From positions 62,001 to 126,000 of the forward strand of contig NZ_NCJH01000005.1 in assembly GCF_002278925.1 (NCBI RefSeq): a stretch of 64,000 nucleotides of DNA. Reading direction: 5' to 3'. Under the pieces are notes generated by a model, which searched no databases, was not told the origin of the DNA, and saw only the letters and a program-made list of their open reading frames with translations. Source of the stretch: Polaromonas sp. 39-63-25. Lineage in GTDB: Bacteria > Pseudomonadota > Gammaproteobacteria > Burkholderiales > Burkholderiaceae_C. The position numbers and the translations under genes were made by a program. Positions 50,747 through 58,970 of the stretch are shown here, in pieces (within the stretch, counting starts at the first letter, position 1; the number at the start of each line of letters is the position of its first letter).

Positions 50747-52171
50747 ATGAACGCCCCCACCCATCCCGACCACCTGCTGCCCCAACTCAATCTGCGCGCT
50801 GTGCCGCAGGCCCTGATCGAGGCCCTGAAAGAACGGTTTGCCGAGCGCTGCTCCACCGCCCTCGTGGTACGTGAGCAGCACGGCCGCGACGAGTCCTCGT
50901 TTGCGGCGCCGCCGCCAGCGGCCGTGGTGTTTGCCGAAAGCACGGCCGACGTGGCCGATGCGGTCAAGCTGGCCGCCCAGTACCAGGTGCCGGTCATTCC
51001 CTTTGGTGTCGGCACCTCGCTCGAAGGCCATCTGCTGGCCGTGCAGGGCGGCATCAGCATTGACGTGAGCCGCATGAACAAGGTGTTGTCCATCAATGCC
51101 GAGGACCTGACCGTGACCGTGCAGGCCGGTGTCACGCGCAAACAACTCAACGAAGAGGTCAAGAGCACCGGCCTGTTCTTCCCCATTGACCCCGGCGCCG
51201 ACGCCACGATAGGCGGCATGAGCGCGACGCGCGCCAGCGGCACCAACGCCGTGCGTTACGGCACCATGCGCGAAAACGTGCTGGCGCTGGAAGTGGTCAC
51301 CGCCAGCGGCGACATCATCCGCACCGGCACCCGCGCCAAGAAGTCATCGGCCGGCTACGACCTCACGCGCCTGATGGTGGGCAGCGAAGGCACGCTGGGT
51401 GTGATTACCGAAATCACCGTCAAGCTCTATCCGCTGCCTGAGGCGATCTCGGCCGCGATCTGCTCCTTCCCGAGCATCGAGGCGGCGGTGCGCACCACCA
51501 TCCAGATCATCCAGCTCGGTGTTCCGATTGCACGTGTCGAGCTGATCGACGCCAACACTGTGCGCATGGTCAACGCCTACGCCAAGCTCGGCCTGCGCGA
51601 GGAACCCATGCTGCTGATGGAATTCCACGGCTCGCCCAACAGCGTCAAGGAGCAGGCCGAGACCGTGCAGGAAATTGCGACCGACATGGGCGGCAATGCC
51701 TTTGAATGGGCCAGCACGCCCGAGGAACGCACCCGCCTGTGGACCGCGCGGCACAACGCCTACTTTGCGGCGATCCAGTCCAAGCCAGGTTGCCGCGCGA
51801 TCTCGACCGACACCTGCGTGCCGATCTCGCGCCTGGCCGACTGCCTGCTCGACTCGGTCAGCGAAGCCGATGCCAGCGGCATCCCCTACTTCCTGGTGGG
51901 CCATGTGGGCGACGGCAACTTCCACTTCGGCTACCTGATCGATCCGGACAAACCGGAGGAACGCGTGGCCGCCGAAGCGCTGAACCACACGCTGGTGGCA
52001 CGCGCCCTGCGCCTGGAAGGCACCTGCACCGGCGAACACGGCGTCGGTCTGCACAAGATGGACTTTCTGGTGACCGAGGCCGGCAACGGCGCGGTGGACA
52101 TGATGCGCACCATCAAGCGCGCACTGGACCCGCACAACATCATGAACCCGGGCAAGATCTTCACGCTGTGA
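50747..52171 (+). CDS. FAD-binding oxidase, D-lactate dehydrogenase (cytochrome)/glycolate oxidase type
   Basis: 474 residues: an FAD-binding PCMH domain (about 50-230, PVIPFGVGTSLEGHLLAV, PGADATIGGMSATRASGTNAVRYG) and an FAD-oxidase C-terminal domain with VGHVGDGNFHFG and EGTCTGEHGVGLHK, the substrate and metal region of the 2-hydroxyacid:acceptor oxidoreductase group. The EGH loop is more like D-lactate dehydrogenase (LDHD/Dld type) than GlcD. Start ATG 50747 (MNAPTHPDHLL) follows GGAG. Likely feeds electrons to cytochrome c or quinone. Confidence 0.9.
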   Translation: MNAPTHPDHLLPQLNLRAVPQALIEALKERFAERCSTALVVREQHGRDESSFAAPPPAAVVFAESTADVADAVKLAAQYQVPVIPFGVGTSLEGHLLAVQGGISIDVSRMNKVLSINAEDLTVTVQAGVTRKQLNEEVKSTGLFFPIDPGADATIGGMSATRASGTNAVRYGTMRENVLALEVVTASGDIIRTGTRAKKSSAGYDLTRLMVGSEGTLGVITEITVKLYPLPEAISAAICSFPSIEAAVRTTIQIIQLGVPIARVELIDANTVRMVNAYAKLGLREEPMLLMEFHGSPNSVKEQAETVQEIATDMGGNAFEWASTPEERTRLWTARHNAYFAAIQSKPGCRAISTDTCVPISRLADCLLDSVSEADASGIPYFLVGHVGDGNFHFGYLIDPDKPEERVAAEALNHTLVARALRLEGTCTGEHGVGLHKMDFLVTEAGNGAVDMMRTIKRALDPHNIMNPGKIFTL

Positions 52172-52233
52172 AAGCCGCGGTGGCCTGACAGCGTCACCGT
52201 GCCTGCGACGCGCCCTCCAGGCAACCTCAAGTC

Positions 52234-52287
52234 GCTATTAAATTCATAGCTGCGTGCGCCCGATCACCGGGGGCCGGATGCCATTCC
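52234..52287 (-). repeat. 54-bp dispersed repeat, copy 11
   Basis: Reverse copy: GCTATTAAATTCATAGCTG at one end, GTGCGCCCG in the middle, and a diverged 5' dyad at the other end. It lies between the FAD oxidase stop and the glycine-zipper lipoprotein gene. Confidence 0.8.
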
Positions 52288-52353
52288 GGCTTGAAATAAA
52301 TGGCCCGTCGCGGTAATCTAGGGTCTCCTCATGTTTCCAACACGGGAGCCCGC

Positions 52354-52761
52354 ATGAAAACCCTGTCCGCCCTTTCCCTGCTTCTTGCCGCTGGCCTGCT
52401 GGCCGGTTGTGCCGCGCCCCGGCAGCCCCTGGTCAACTACGGCCATCCGGCGCTGAACCAGGTGGCGGCCCAACAGGCCGCGCCCGCACTTCAGAACGAT
52501 GCGGGTCGCGTTGCGACCGGTGCGGTGATCGGCGGCCTGGTGGGCAGCCGTTTCGGCCAGGGCAACGGGCAGGTCGCTGGTGCCGCCATCGGTGCGGCAG
52601 CGGGCGCCATGGCGGCACAGGGCGGCTACAGCAACGAGGCGGCCGGCGGCGCGCTGATCGGCGGGCTGGTGGGCTCGCGTTTTGGCGGCGGCAACGGCCG
52701 CACTGCCGCGGCGGCCCTGGGTGCCGGGCTGGGCGCCTGGCTCGCCGTGCCGCGGGAATAA
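52354..52761 (+). CDS. Glycine-zipper 2TM lipoprotein
   Basis: 135 residues. Signal peptide with lipobox L-L-A-G-C (Cys about residue 20), then a mature part of two near-duplicate glycine-zipper units (GAVIGGLVGSRFGQGNGQVA and GALIGGLVGSRFGGGNGRTA). This resembles SlyB/17-kDa-antigen type outer-membrane lipoproteins, where the zipper packs in the membrane. ATG 52354 has GGAG upstream. The structure strongly suggests an envelope role. A terminator follows at 52795. Confidence 0.88.
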   Translation: MKTLSALSLLLAAGLLAGCAAPRQPLVNYGHPALNQVAAQQAAPALQNDAGRVATGAVIGGLVGSRFGQGNGQVAGAAIGAAAGAMAAQGGYSNEAAGGALIGGLVGSRFGGGNGRTAAAALGAGLGAWLAVPRE

Positions 52762-52794
52762 GGAACAGGAACAGAAATCAAGCCTCCCCGCCCG

Positions 52795-52824
52795 AAAAAA
52801 AGGCCAGCGACGCTGGCCTTTTTT
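52795..52824. terminator. Bidirectional rho-independent terminator
   Basis: A7, stem GGCCAGC, loop GAC, stem GCTGGCC, T6. It serves the glycine-zipper lipoprotein gene (+) and the convergent TPR gene (-). Confidence 0.93.
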
Positions 52825-52839
52825 GATGATTTCAACCCT

Positions 52840-54285
52840 TCAACCGGCAAAGGCCGCTTCCACTTCGCGGCGGAACACCGGGTCGCGCGGGTGGGCACCG
52901 GGCTCCATCGGACCGGCCTCACCAAGCAGTGACAGCGGCGCCAGCGAGCGGCCCCAGTAGAGCTGGCACGACGGGGTATTGACCAGCCGCGTGGCGGCGC
53001 CCTCGGTGGTGCTGCCGCCGCTGTCGAGCGCCACCTTCAGGGTGCCCGCCGTGGATTTCTGCGCTCCGGTGCCCAGCCAGACCGTCGCCGGCAGTTGCTC
53101 CCACTCGCGGATGTCGGCCTGGGCCTGCGTGGCATTGGCCACGCCCTGCGCCACCAGGCCGGCGAACAGCCCGATCATGCCGATGCCAGCGGCGTCGCGG
53201 TTGCCGGTGCTCGCCGCCGCAAGCAGCCCGATATCACCTACCGCACTGGCCACCGTCGCCACGCCTTGCGCGCCCTCCTTGAACGAGGCCTTGCCGTTGA
53301 GCACACCGTCGATGGGCCGGCCGCCGCGCGTGGTCGCCTGGAAGCCGAGGTCGGCACCCATCACAAAGCTGCCGACGGCGCAGTCCGAACCGCCGGCGGC
53401 GGTGCAGGCGTTTTTTGCGGTCTGCACCGGCAGCTCATGGGACTGCCACTTGAGGATCTCGCCCGACTTGCCGCTGCCGTATTTGTAGGGCGAGCGGCCG
53501 CTTTCAAACAGCACCAGCACCGGCTGGTCGACACGAACCGTGCTGTAGTTGCTGTCGCCCTTGATGGCCTGCTGCAGGAAGTCCTGGGCCATGCCGGTGT
53601 TGCCGTCGCAGTAGCTGGCCCAGCCGGCCATGAAAGGCATCAGGCCGAAATCGCCGGCGTACTGCTCGGCTTCGGCCACCGTGTCCTGGTAGTCGGCCTG
53701 CTTGAACAGGGCCCGGGCGTTCTGGAAGTCGCCCCTGGCCGCATACACCAGGCCGCGGTAGAAATGCGCCATGGCGCGTTCATAAGGCTCGCCCTTGTAG
53801 TCCTTGATTTTCTCGGCCGTCCAGAGCGACTTGGCTTTTTGCGCCTCGGGATTGTCGGCGTAAATCATCTCGATGCGGGTGACGGCGGCGTCGAACGCCT
53901 TTTCCGCCAGTTCGATGTCGCCCAGCGACAGGGCCGCCATGCCGATGCGCTGGAAGTTCAGCGTGGCGTTGCGCTCGCCTTCGATGTACAGGCGCTGGAA
54001 CAGCGGCCGCAGTTCGGCGCTGGGCATTTTTTCGGCAAACACACTGGCCGCGGCCAGTGTGTCGGGCGGCACCGGCGCGGCCGGCGCCCAGCGCTTGGCG
54101 GGTTTGGCGCCCCCTTGGGCGGCGGCCTGCGCCGCCGCCTGTTGCTGGGCCGGCTGCAGCGGTGCCTGCATCAGGCTCTGGAACATGCCGCCAAACTGGG
54201 CGTGCGCCGGAGGTACCAGTGCCGCCGCCAGCAGCGCGGCAGCGGCAGCGCCACGGTGGGTCCTGAAGAACGAACGCTTCATCAT
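52840..54285 (-). CDS. Secreted TPR-containing protein of the lpoB operon
   Basis: 481 residues with signal peptide 1-29 (PAHAQ). A Gln/Ala-rich stretch is followed by TPR-like helices (about 100-240: YERAMAHFYRGLVYAARGDF, NARALFKQADYQD) and a C-terminal region including SVVMGADLG-like strands and a Gly/Ala-rich segment near GIGMIGLFAGLVAQG. It resembles the uncharacterised COG3014 group which, as I recall, lies next to ycfL and lpoB in other proteobacteria. It is the last gene of the leftward operon, 21 bp after the CsgG-like gene. Role unknown; an accessory to cell-wall synthesis is inference. Confidence 0.78.
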   Translation of the reverse strand: MMKRSFFRTHRGAAAAALLAAALVPPAHAQFGGMFQSLMQAPLQPAQQQAAAQAAAQGGAKPAKRWAPAAPVPPDTLAAASVFAEKMPSAELRPLFQRLYIEGERNATLNFQRIGMAALSLGDIELAEKAFDAAVTRIEMIYADNPEAQKAKSLWTAEKIKDYKGEPYERAMAHFYRGLVYAARGDFQNARALFKQADYQDTVAEAEQYAGDFGLMPFMAGWASYCDGNTGMAQDFLQQAIKGDSNYSTVRVDQPVLVLFESGRSPYKYGSGKSGEILKWQSHELPVQTAKNACTAAGGSDCAVGSFVMGADLGFQATTRGGRPIDGVLNGKASFKEGAQGVATVASAVGDIGLLAAASTGNRDAAGIGMIGLFAGLVAQGVANATQAQADIREWEQLPATVWLGTGAQKSTAGTLKVALDSGGSTTEGAATRLVNTPSCQLYWGRSLAPLSLLGEAGPMEPGAHPRDPVFRREVEAAFAG

Positions 54286-54306
54286 GAAACTCCCCTGCGG
54301 GTGCGG

Positions 54307-55167
54307 TTATCGGGCCAATGCCTCGCCAAGCCGGGCCAGGGTCTGTTCGGCCACCAGCTTGCCGGTGTCGCCCACGGTGACGGGTTTGACGATTTCGCGG
54401 AATCCGCCGCGCGGGTCGGCCTCGAAGCGGGGCGCGGGCTTGGGCGCGTCTTCGGTCGGGCGGCCGTTCATGTAGCCCTCCGCCAGCACCACACCGTCGG
54501 CCAGGCGCTTGATCGACACATAGGTGGCCCAACCGGTCGGCGACGCTGCATCGCGCGTGTTGAGCACTTCCATCAGCAGCCTGGCGTTTTGTGTCAGCGC
54601 ATCGGTTTCCACCTGCTGCGTGTCGAGGCTGCCGCCTTTTTGTCTGGCCGCGGTGGTGCGCATGACCACGTTGCGGTCCACCAGCCTGACGCCCGACGAC
54701 GCGATAGTCTGCATGAAGGCGCTGCGCATCTGCAGGTCCACCCGCTCGACGGGGCCGCTGCGTTGCGCCTGCTGGCTCCTGACCTCCTGCGAGGTGATGG
54801 TAGTGTTGCCGACCACCGCGCCGCTGACCTGCGCCGCGGCATAACCGGGCACCCGCACCGCCTCCGCGCTGGAAACGCCGGCGCGCAGCGTGTCTATGCT
54901 GACCTGCGACGCGCTGCCCTGCTGCAGTACGTCGGTGAACTCACGGTTCCACAACACCGCAATCGTCGGGCGGCCCGCGCGCGCGTAAGCGCTGCTGAAA
55001 GCCGCGCGGTTGAACTGCGGCCCGGTGGTAACGACCACCGGGGGCGGCGTGAGCGTGTCGGGCATGTCCCGGCGGTAAGCGCTTTCAGGAATGACGGGGG
55101 CCGGGGCCTGCGCAAACGCAGCGGCAGCCAGCACGGCCAAGCCAAGGGACAGGGCGGGACGCTTCAT
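54307..55167 (-). CDS. Secreted CsgG/LpoB-fold-like protein, hypothetical
   Basis: 286 residues with signal peptide 1-20 (AAFAQ). The pattern of strands and helices, PTIAVLWNREFTD early, AFMQTIASSGVRLVDRN in the middle and YVSIKRLADGVVLAEGYM late, follows the layout of CsgG/LpoB-type domains (strand-helix-VDR-strand-DGxVxAxG). No lipobox is visible, so it is periplasmic rather than a lipoprotein. It lies between ycfL and the TPR gene, 39 bp and 21 bp apart. No named family. Confidence 0.7.
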   Translation of the reverse strand: MKRPALSLGLAVLAAAAFAQAPAPVIPESAYRRDMPDTLTPPPVVVTTGPQFNRAAFSSAYARAGRPTIAVLWNREFTDVLQQGSASQVSIDTLRAGVSSAEAVRVPGYAAAQVSGAVVGNTTITSQEVRSQQAQRSGPVERVDLQMRSAFMQTIASSGVRLVDRNVVMRTTAARQKGGSLDTQQVETDALTQNARLLMEVLNTRDAASPTGWATYVSIKRLADGVVLAEGYMNGRPTEDAPKPAPRFEADPRGGFREIVKPVTVGDTGKLVAEQTLARLGEALAR

Positions 55168-55206
55168 GGAGAGCCTCTTGAGGTGGAGCGACGGTCAGCC
55201 GGCTTT

Positions 55207-55677
55207 TTATTTGAGCGGCACCTGGTAGGTCTGGCCCGGCGCAAACTGCGACTGGCCGCGGTTGCCGTCGTTGATGTCCACCGCCACCTTGTCGGTGGCC
55301 TGCGAGATGGCCGACTCGCCGTAGGTGGCCTGGCCACGCGGCGCCAGGAACACGGTTTTCCAGGCGCTGGGGGGCTCGCTCTGGCCGCGGTTGCCGGTAA
55401 AACGCGTGCGCATGGTCAGCACCACATCGACATCGGAGCAGTTGTAGACCGTGGTCTGCACGGCGGCCAAGCCGGTGCCGGTGCGCGAGGTGGAAATCTC
55501 CTGCACGCCGATGACCTTGGCGAGTTCGGGCGAAAGCACGGCCACCGACACCAGGTGCGGCGCACCGGCCTGCTGCTCCCAGGTCCGGCAGCCGGAAAAG
55601 GTCGGAGGGGTGGACTGGGTCGCGGCGCAGCCGGCCAGCACGGCCGCGGTCACACCTGCAAGAAGAAGACGGATCAT
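55207..55677 (-). CDS. ycfL: YcfL-like (DUF1425) lipoprotein
   Basis: 156-residue lipoprotein with lipobox V-L-A-G-C. The core SRTGTGLAAVQTTVYNCSDVDV-type strand (residues split here for brevity) and RTRFTGNRGQ match the YcfL/DUF1425 beta-sandwich family. The gene is directly downstream of lpoB, as in E. coli where ycfL and lpoB are neighbours. The ATG at 55677 with GGGAG upstream is chosen over a TTG two codons earlier. Biochemical role not established. Confidence 0.78.
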   Translation of the reverse strand: MIRLLLAGVTAAVLAGCAATQSTPPTFSGCRTWEQQAGAPHLVSVAVLSPELAKVIGVQEISTSRTGTGLAAVQTTVYNCSDVDVVLTMRTRFTGNRGQSEPPSAWKTVFLAPRGQATYGESAISQATDKVAVDINDGNRGQSQFAPGQTYQVPLK

Positions 55678-55701
55678 GCGCAAAGCTCCCTGTGGTTCTG
55701 G

Positions 55702-56343
55702 TCAGCGGTAAATCACGTCGTCGGCTGCGGCACGGGCAAATTCGTAAATGCCGCTCCAGACGATTTCGCCGGACTCCAGGTCCGTCATTTCAAAGGCGAT
55801 CTGCGTGTAGCGCTGGATCATTCCGGTCTTGGTGTTGCGGCTGTCGAGCGAGCCGATTTTTCCGGAGAGCCGGTAATCGGCGCCGAGCTGCGCCTTGGTC
55901 AGGCCGGTGGTACCGACATCGGTGGTGCCGCTGCGCTTGAGCGCGCGCTCCTGCTCGATCATGGCCGTGTTCTGGCGGTTGATGAACTGCATGCGCGAAC
56001 GCGCGGCGCGGTTCAGGTTGACCATCAGGCGCTGGGTGATCAGGTTCTTGTTGATCGCCTGCGAGCTTTCATTGACGAAGTACTGGCTGTCGATGATGAC
56101 GCGCGGGCGCTTGCCGGTCTCGGCAAAAATCTGCTCGGCCAGCATGTCGCGCATCATCTGGTCGGTCATGGCCAGGATGTCCTGGCTTTCCACGCCAACG
56201 CCGGACACCGGCCCCTTGCGACCCGGGTCCACATCCATCGACGACACGCCGGTGGCGTTTTGCAGCGGCGGGTTGGTCTGGCAGGCGGCGAGGCTGCACA
56301 CCAGCAGCAACAGCGAGGCGGTTTTGGCGGTGGTTCTGGTCAT
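55702..56343 (-). CDS. lpoB: Penicillin-binding protein activator LpoB-like lipoprotein
   Basis: 213-residue outer-membrane lipoprotein: signal peptide with lipobox S-L-A-A-C and a C-terminal CsgG-like domain (ILAMTDQMMRDMLAEQIF; RPRVIIDSQYFVNESSQ; LGADYRLSGKIGSL; LESGEIVWSGIYEF). In E. coli LpoB reaches through the cell wall to stimulate PBP1B. It heads the leftward operon lpoB-ycfL-(CsgG-like)-(TPR). The start ATG 56343 gives a proper signal peptide; the promoter-like pair at 56405-56433 lies about 70 bp upstream. A dacB endopeptidase is also in the window. Confidence 0.85.
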   Translation of the reverse strand: MTRTTAKTASLLLLVCSLAACQTNPPLQNATGVSSMDVDPGRKGPVSGVGVESQDILAMTDQMMRDMLAEQIFAETGKRPRVIIDSQYFVNESSQAINKNLITQRLMVNLNRAARSRMQFINRQNTAMIEQERALKRSGTTDVGTTGLTKAQLGADYRLSGKIGSLDSRNTKTGMIQRYTQIAFEMTDLESGEIVWSGIYEFARAAADDVIYR

Positions 56344-56404
56344 GTCCGGCTTCTTTCCTGGCAACGGCGCGCGGCGCCGGGTATGGCAACCAAACGCAAA
56401 CAAT

Positions 56405-56433
56405 TTTGTACAAAAGGAGGCTCTTGTTTACAA
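56405..56433 (-). promoter_or_regulatory. Putative sigma-70 promoter of the lpoB operon
   Basis: On the minus strand TTGTAA (complement of 56428-56433), a 17-base spacer, TACAAA (complement of 56405-56410). The AT-rich segment includes the palindrome TTTTGTACAAAA (56404-56415), which may be an operator. Confidence 0.5.
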
Positions 56434-56561
56434 AATTAGTATCGCTATCACCGAAAGCCGGCACCATCCCATAAATTGGGGGCAGGTAGCCCTCGCCCCG
56501 CGCTGCAGGGCAATACCGGAGAAGACGCTAAAAAGGGGCAGCCTGCCGCCGCCGGGCCGGC

Positions 56562-57497
56562 TTATTTGTTGCCGCGCAGGCGCTCGATCAGCCCGTTGAG
56601 CTCGTCCATGGAGGCGAACTGGATGGCGACTTCGCCGGTGTCCTCGCGCCGGCCATTGCGTTTGACCTGCTTCTTGACGCGGACTTCGACGTCGGCCATC
56701 AGCAGGTCGGCCAGCTCTTCTTCCACGCGGCGGGTGTCGCGCGACTTTTCCTTGGTGTTTTTCTGCGGCTTGAGCGAAAACTCGGCGCTGAGCTTCTTGA
56801 CCAGGCTTTCGGCCTCGCGCACCGACATTTTTTTGGCTGCAATCTGGTTGCCGGCGGTGATCTGCGCGGCCCGGTCCAGCGCTAGCAGCGCGCGCGCATG
56901 GCCCATGTCGATGTCGCCGGCCATCAGCATCGTCTGCACCGGCTCGGCCAGGTTCAGCAGGCGCAGCAGGTTGGAGGCGGCGCTGCGCGAGCGGCCTACG
57001 GCCTGTGCAGCCAGTTCGTGAGTGAGCCCAAACTCCTTGATTAACCTTTGCAAACCCTGGGCTTCTTCCAGTGGGTTGAGGTCTTCGCGCTGGATGTTTT
57101 CAATCAGCGCCATGGCCGCGGCGGACTCGTCGGGCACGTCGCGCACCAGCACCGGCACGCTGTCCAGGCCGGCGATTTTGGCCGCACGGAAACGGCGCTC
57201 GCCGGCAATGATTTCGTACTTGCCGTCGTTGGCGCCGCTGGTCAGGCGCCGCACCAGAATCGGCTGCATGATGCCCTGCACCTTGATGGACTCAGCCAGT
57301 TCGTAGAGCGCGCCCTCGTCCATGCGGGTGCGCGGCTGGTACTGGCCGGCGACCAGGTCGGTCAGCAGCAGCGAGGCCGGCTGGCCGGGGCTGGTGGCGC
57401 TGCTGTTGCCCTTGTCGGCGTCCCCGGCTTCGCTGACCTTGGGGCCCAGCAGGGCTTCGAGTCCGCGGCCCAGGCCTTTGGGTTTTTTGGTGACCAT
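56562..57497 (-). CDS. parB: Chromosome partitioning protein ParB
   Basis: 311-residue ParB/Spo0J CTPase and DNA-binding protein. N-terminal KGLGRGLEALLG for ParA contact, the CTP-binding segment with GERRFRAAK (about 95-103), ENIQREDLNPLEEA (about 128-141), the parS-reading helix-turn-helix (LAAQAVGRSRSAASNLLRLL) and a C-terminal dimerisation domain. Its likely binding sites are the three parS copies at 59775, 60697 and 60907, only 2-4 kb away. Unusually, a hydrolase gene lies between it and parA. Confidence 0.96.
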   Translation of the reverse strand: MVTKKPKGLGRGLEALLGPKVSEAGDADKGNSSATSPGQPASLLLTDLVAGQYQPRTRMDEGALYELAESIKVQGIMQPILVRRLTSGANDGKYEIIAGERRFRAAKIAGLDSVPVLVRDVPDESAAAMALIENIQREDLNPLEEAQGLQRLIKEFGLTHELAAQAVGRSRSAASNLLRLLNLAEPVQTMLMAGDIDMGHARALLALDRAAQITAGNQIAAKKMSVREAESLVKKLSAEFSLKPQKNTKEKSRDTRRVEEELADLLMADVEVRVKKQVKRNGRREDTGEVAIQFASMDELNGLIERLRGNK

Positions 57498-57538
57498 GGT
57501 GTCTTGTCTTTCTCTGGTTCAGATAGGGTGGCGAAGCG

Positions 57539-58078
57539 TCAGAGACGTATCAGCCGCATGAGTTGTTCGTGGGCCTCGGGCCAGTCGGCCAGGCCGCTGG
57601 CGGCATTGAGGTGGCCGCGTGCACCGGCGTCGATGGGCCTGGCGCCCCAGGCGGCGGTGAACTGCGCCGCCCGCGCGGGCGCGCAAAACGGGTCGTCACT
57701 GCTGGCAAACACCACGGCCGGAAAAGGCAGCGGCTGCAGCGGCACCGGCGCCCAGCTGCTGAGCATGGGGCGGATGTCCTCGCGCTCCACGTCGGGCGGT
57801 GCAACCAGCAGCGCGCCCTTGACGCGCTGCGTGTTTTTCGAATGGGTGGCCCAGGCCGCCGTGTGTATGCAGCCCAGGCTGTGCGCCACCAGCACGGCAG
57901 GCTCGTCGCAGGACAGCAGCACCTCTTCGAGCCGTGCGATCCAGTCGCCGCGCAGCGGGTGCATCCAGTCGTGTTGCTCCACACGCTGGTAGCCGTGCGC
58001 CCGCTCCCAGCGGCTTTGCCAGTGGTCGGGGCCGCTGTTTTGCCAGCCGGGGAGGATCAGGACGTTCGAGGACTTCAT
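57539..58078 (-). CDS. RBBP9/YdeN-family alpha/beta hydrolase
   Basis: 179-residue serine hydrolase. Start SNVLILPGWQNSGPDHWQSRWE is the family signature; nucleophile elbow A-H-S-L-G-C; acid in SSDDPFCA; histidine in GARGHLNAASGLADWP. The substrate is unknown for nearly all members. It lies between parA and parB on the same strand and is probably co-transcribed with them. A 54-bp repeat lies between it and parA. Confidence 0.9.
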   Translation of the reverse strand: MKSSNVLILPGWQNSGPDHWQSRWERAHGYQRVEQHDWMHPLRGDWIARLEEVLLSCDEPAVLVAHSLGCIHTAAWATHSKNTQRVKGALLVAPPDVEREDIRPMLSSWAPVPLQPLPFPAVVFASSDDPFCAPARAAQFTAAWGARPIDAGARGHLNAASGLADWPEAHEQLMRLIRL

Positions 58079-58096
58079 GCCGGGAAAAGCAGGTTT

Positions 58097-58150
58097 ACTA
58101 TGGTTTTGATAGCTGTCAGCGCACGTCGCACCTGGGCTGGAGGCCGATTT
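58097..58150 (-). repeat. 54-bp dispersed repeat, copy 12 (between parA and hydrolase)
   Basis: Reverse copy: ACTATGGTTTTGATAGCTG at one end and GGGCTGGAGGCCGATTT at the other; exactly 54 bp. It occupies most of the 90 bp between the parA stop and the hydrolase start, so it is transcribed within the par operon. Confidence 0.9.
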
Positions 58151-58168
58151 GGCTTGAAACCCGGGCCA

Positions 58169-58939
58169 TCACATGGCCTTGATGCGCTGCACCATCTCTT
58201 CGGCGAAGGTGACGAAAGCCTGCGCGCCTTTGGACGACGGGTCAAACACCACGCCGGGGAGGCCGTAACTCGGCGCTTCGGCCAGGCGCACATTGCGCGG
58301 GATCACGGTGTTGAACACCTTGTCGCCGAAATGCTCTTTCAGCTGGTCGCTGACCTGCTGCTGCAGGGTGATGCGCGGGTCGAACATGACACGCAGCAGG
58401 CCGATGATGGCCAGGTCCTTGTTGAGGTTGGCGTGCACCTGCTTGATGGTGTTGACCAGATCCGTCAGGCCTTCGAGCGCAAAGTACTCGCACTGCATGG
58501 GCACGATCACGCCGTGGGCGCAGCACAGGCCGTTGAGCGTCAGCATCGAGAGCGAGGGCGGGCAATCGATGAGCACGAAATCATAGTGCTCGCCGACATC
58601 CGCCAGCGCCAGCTTGAGCCGCTTTTCGCGGCGCTCGACATCGACCAGCTCGACCTCGGCGCCGGCCAGCTCGCGGTTGGCACCCAGCACGTCGTAGCCG
58701 CATTTCTCGCTGCGCACCCGCGCCTCCAGCACCGACGCGGATTCGAGCAGCACGTCGTATACCGTGAGTTCGAGCTTGCGCTTGTCCACGCCCGAACCCA
58801 TGGTGGCGTTGCCCTGTGGGTCCAGGTCGATCATCAGCACGCGCTGCCCGACCTTGGCCAGCCCCGCCGCCAGATTGACCGTGGTGGTGGTTTTGCCCAC
58901 CCCGCCCTTTTGGTTGGCAACGCAGAATATTTTGGCCAT
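58169..58939 (-). CDS. parA: Chromosome partitioning ATPase ParA (Soj)
   Basis: 256-residue deviant-Walker ATPase: KGGVGKTTTTVNLAAGLA (residues 11-28) with the signature lysine, DLDPQGNATMG (Walker A') and VLIDCPPSLSMLTLNGL (Walker B). The short N-terminus shows a chromosomal type without an N-terminal DNA-binding domain. It works with ParB to move origin regions apart. It is upstream of the hydrolase and parB genes on the same strand. Confidence 0.97.
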   Translation of the reverse strand: MAKIFCVANQKGGVGKTTTTVNLAAGLAKVGQRVLMIDLDPQGNATMGSGVDKRKLELTVYDVLLESASVLEARVRSEKCGYDVLGANRELAGAEVELVDVERREKRLKLALADVGEHYDFVLIDCPPSLSMLTLNGLCCAHGVIVPMQCEYFALEGLTDLVNTIKQVHANLNKDLAIIGLLRVMFDPRITLQQQVSDQLKEHFGDKVFNTVIPRNVRLAEAPSYGLPGVVFDPSSKGAQAFVTFAEEMVQRIKAM

Positions 58940-58970
58940 GTTCTTCTTTGGGTTCTGGGGATCGGAAGGT

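Noticed and set aside
53095-56439. 1114-codon plus-strand open frame antisense to the lpoB operon
   Set aside because: His/Arg/Gln-rich composition with no domain; four minus-strand genes with signal peptides and lipoboxes explain the region.
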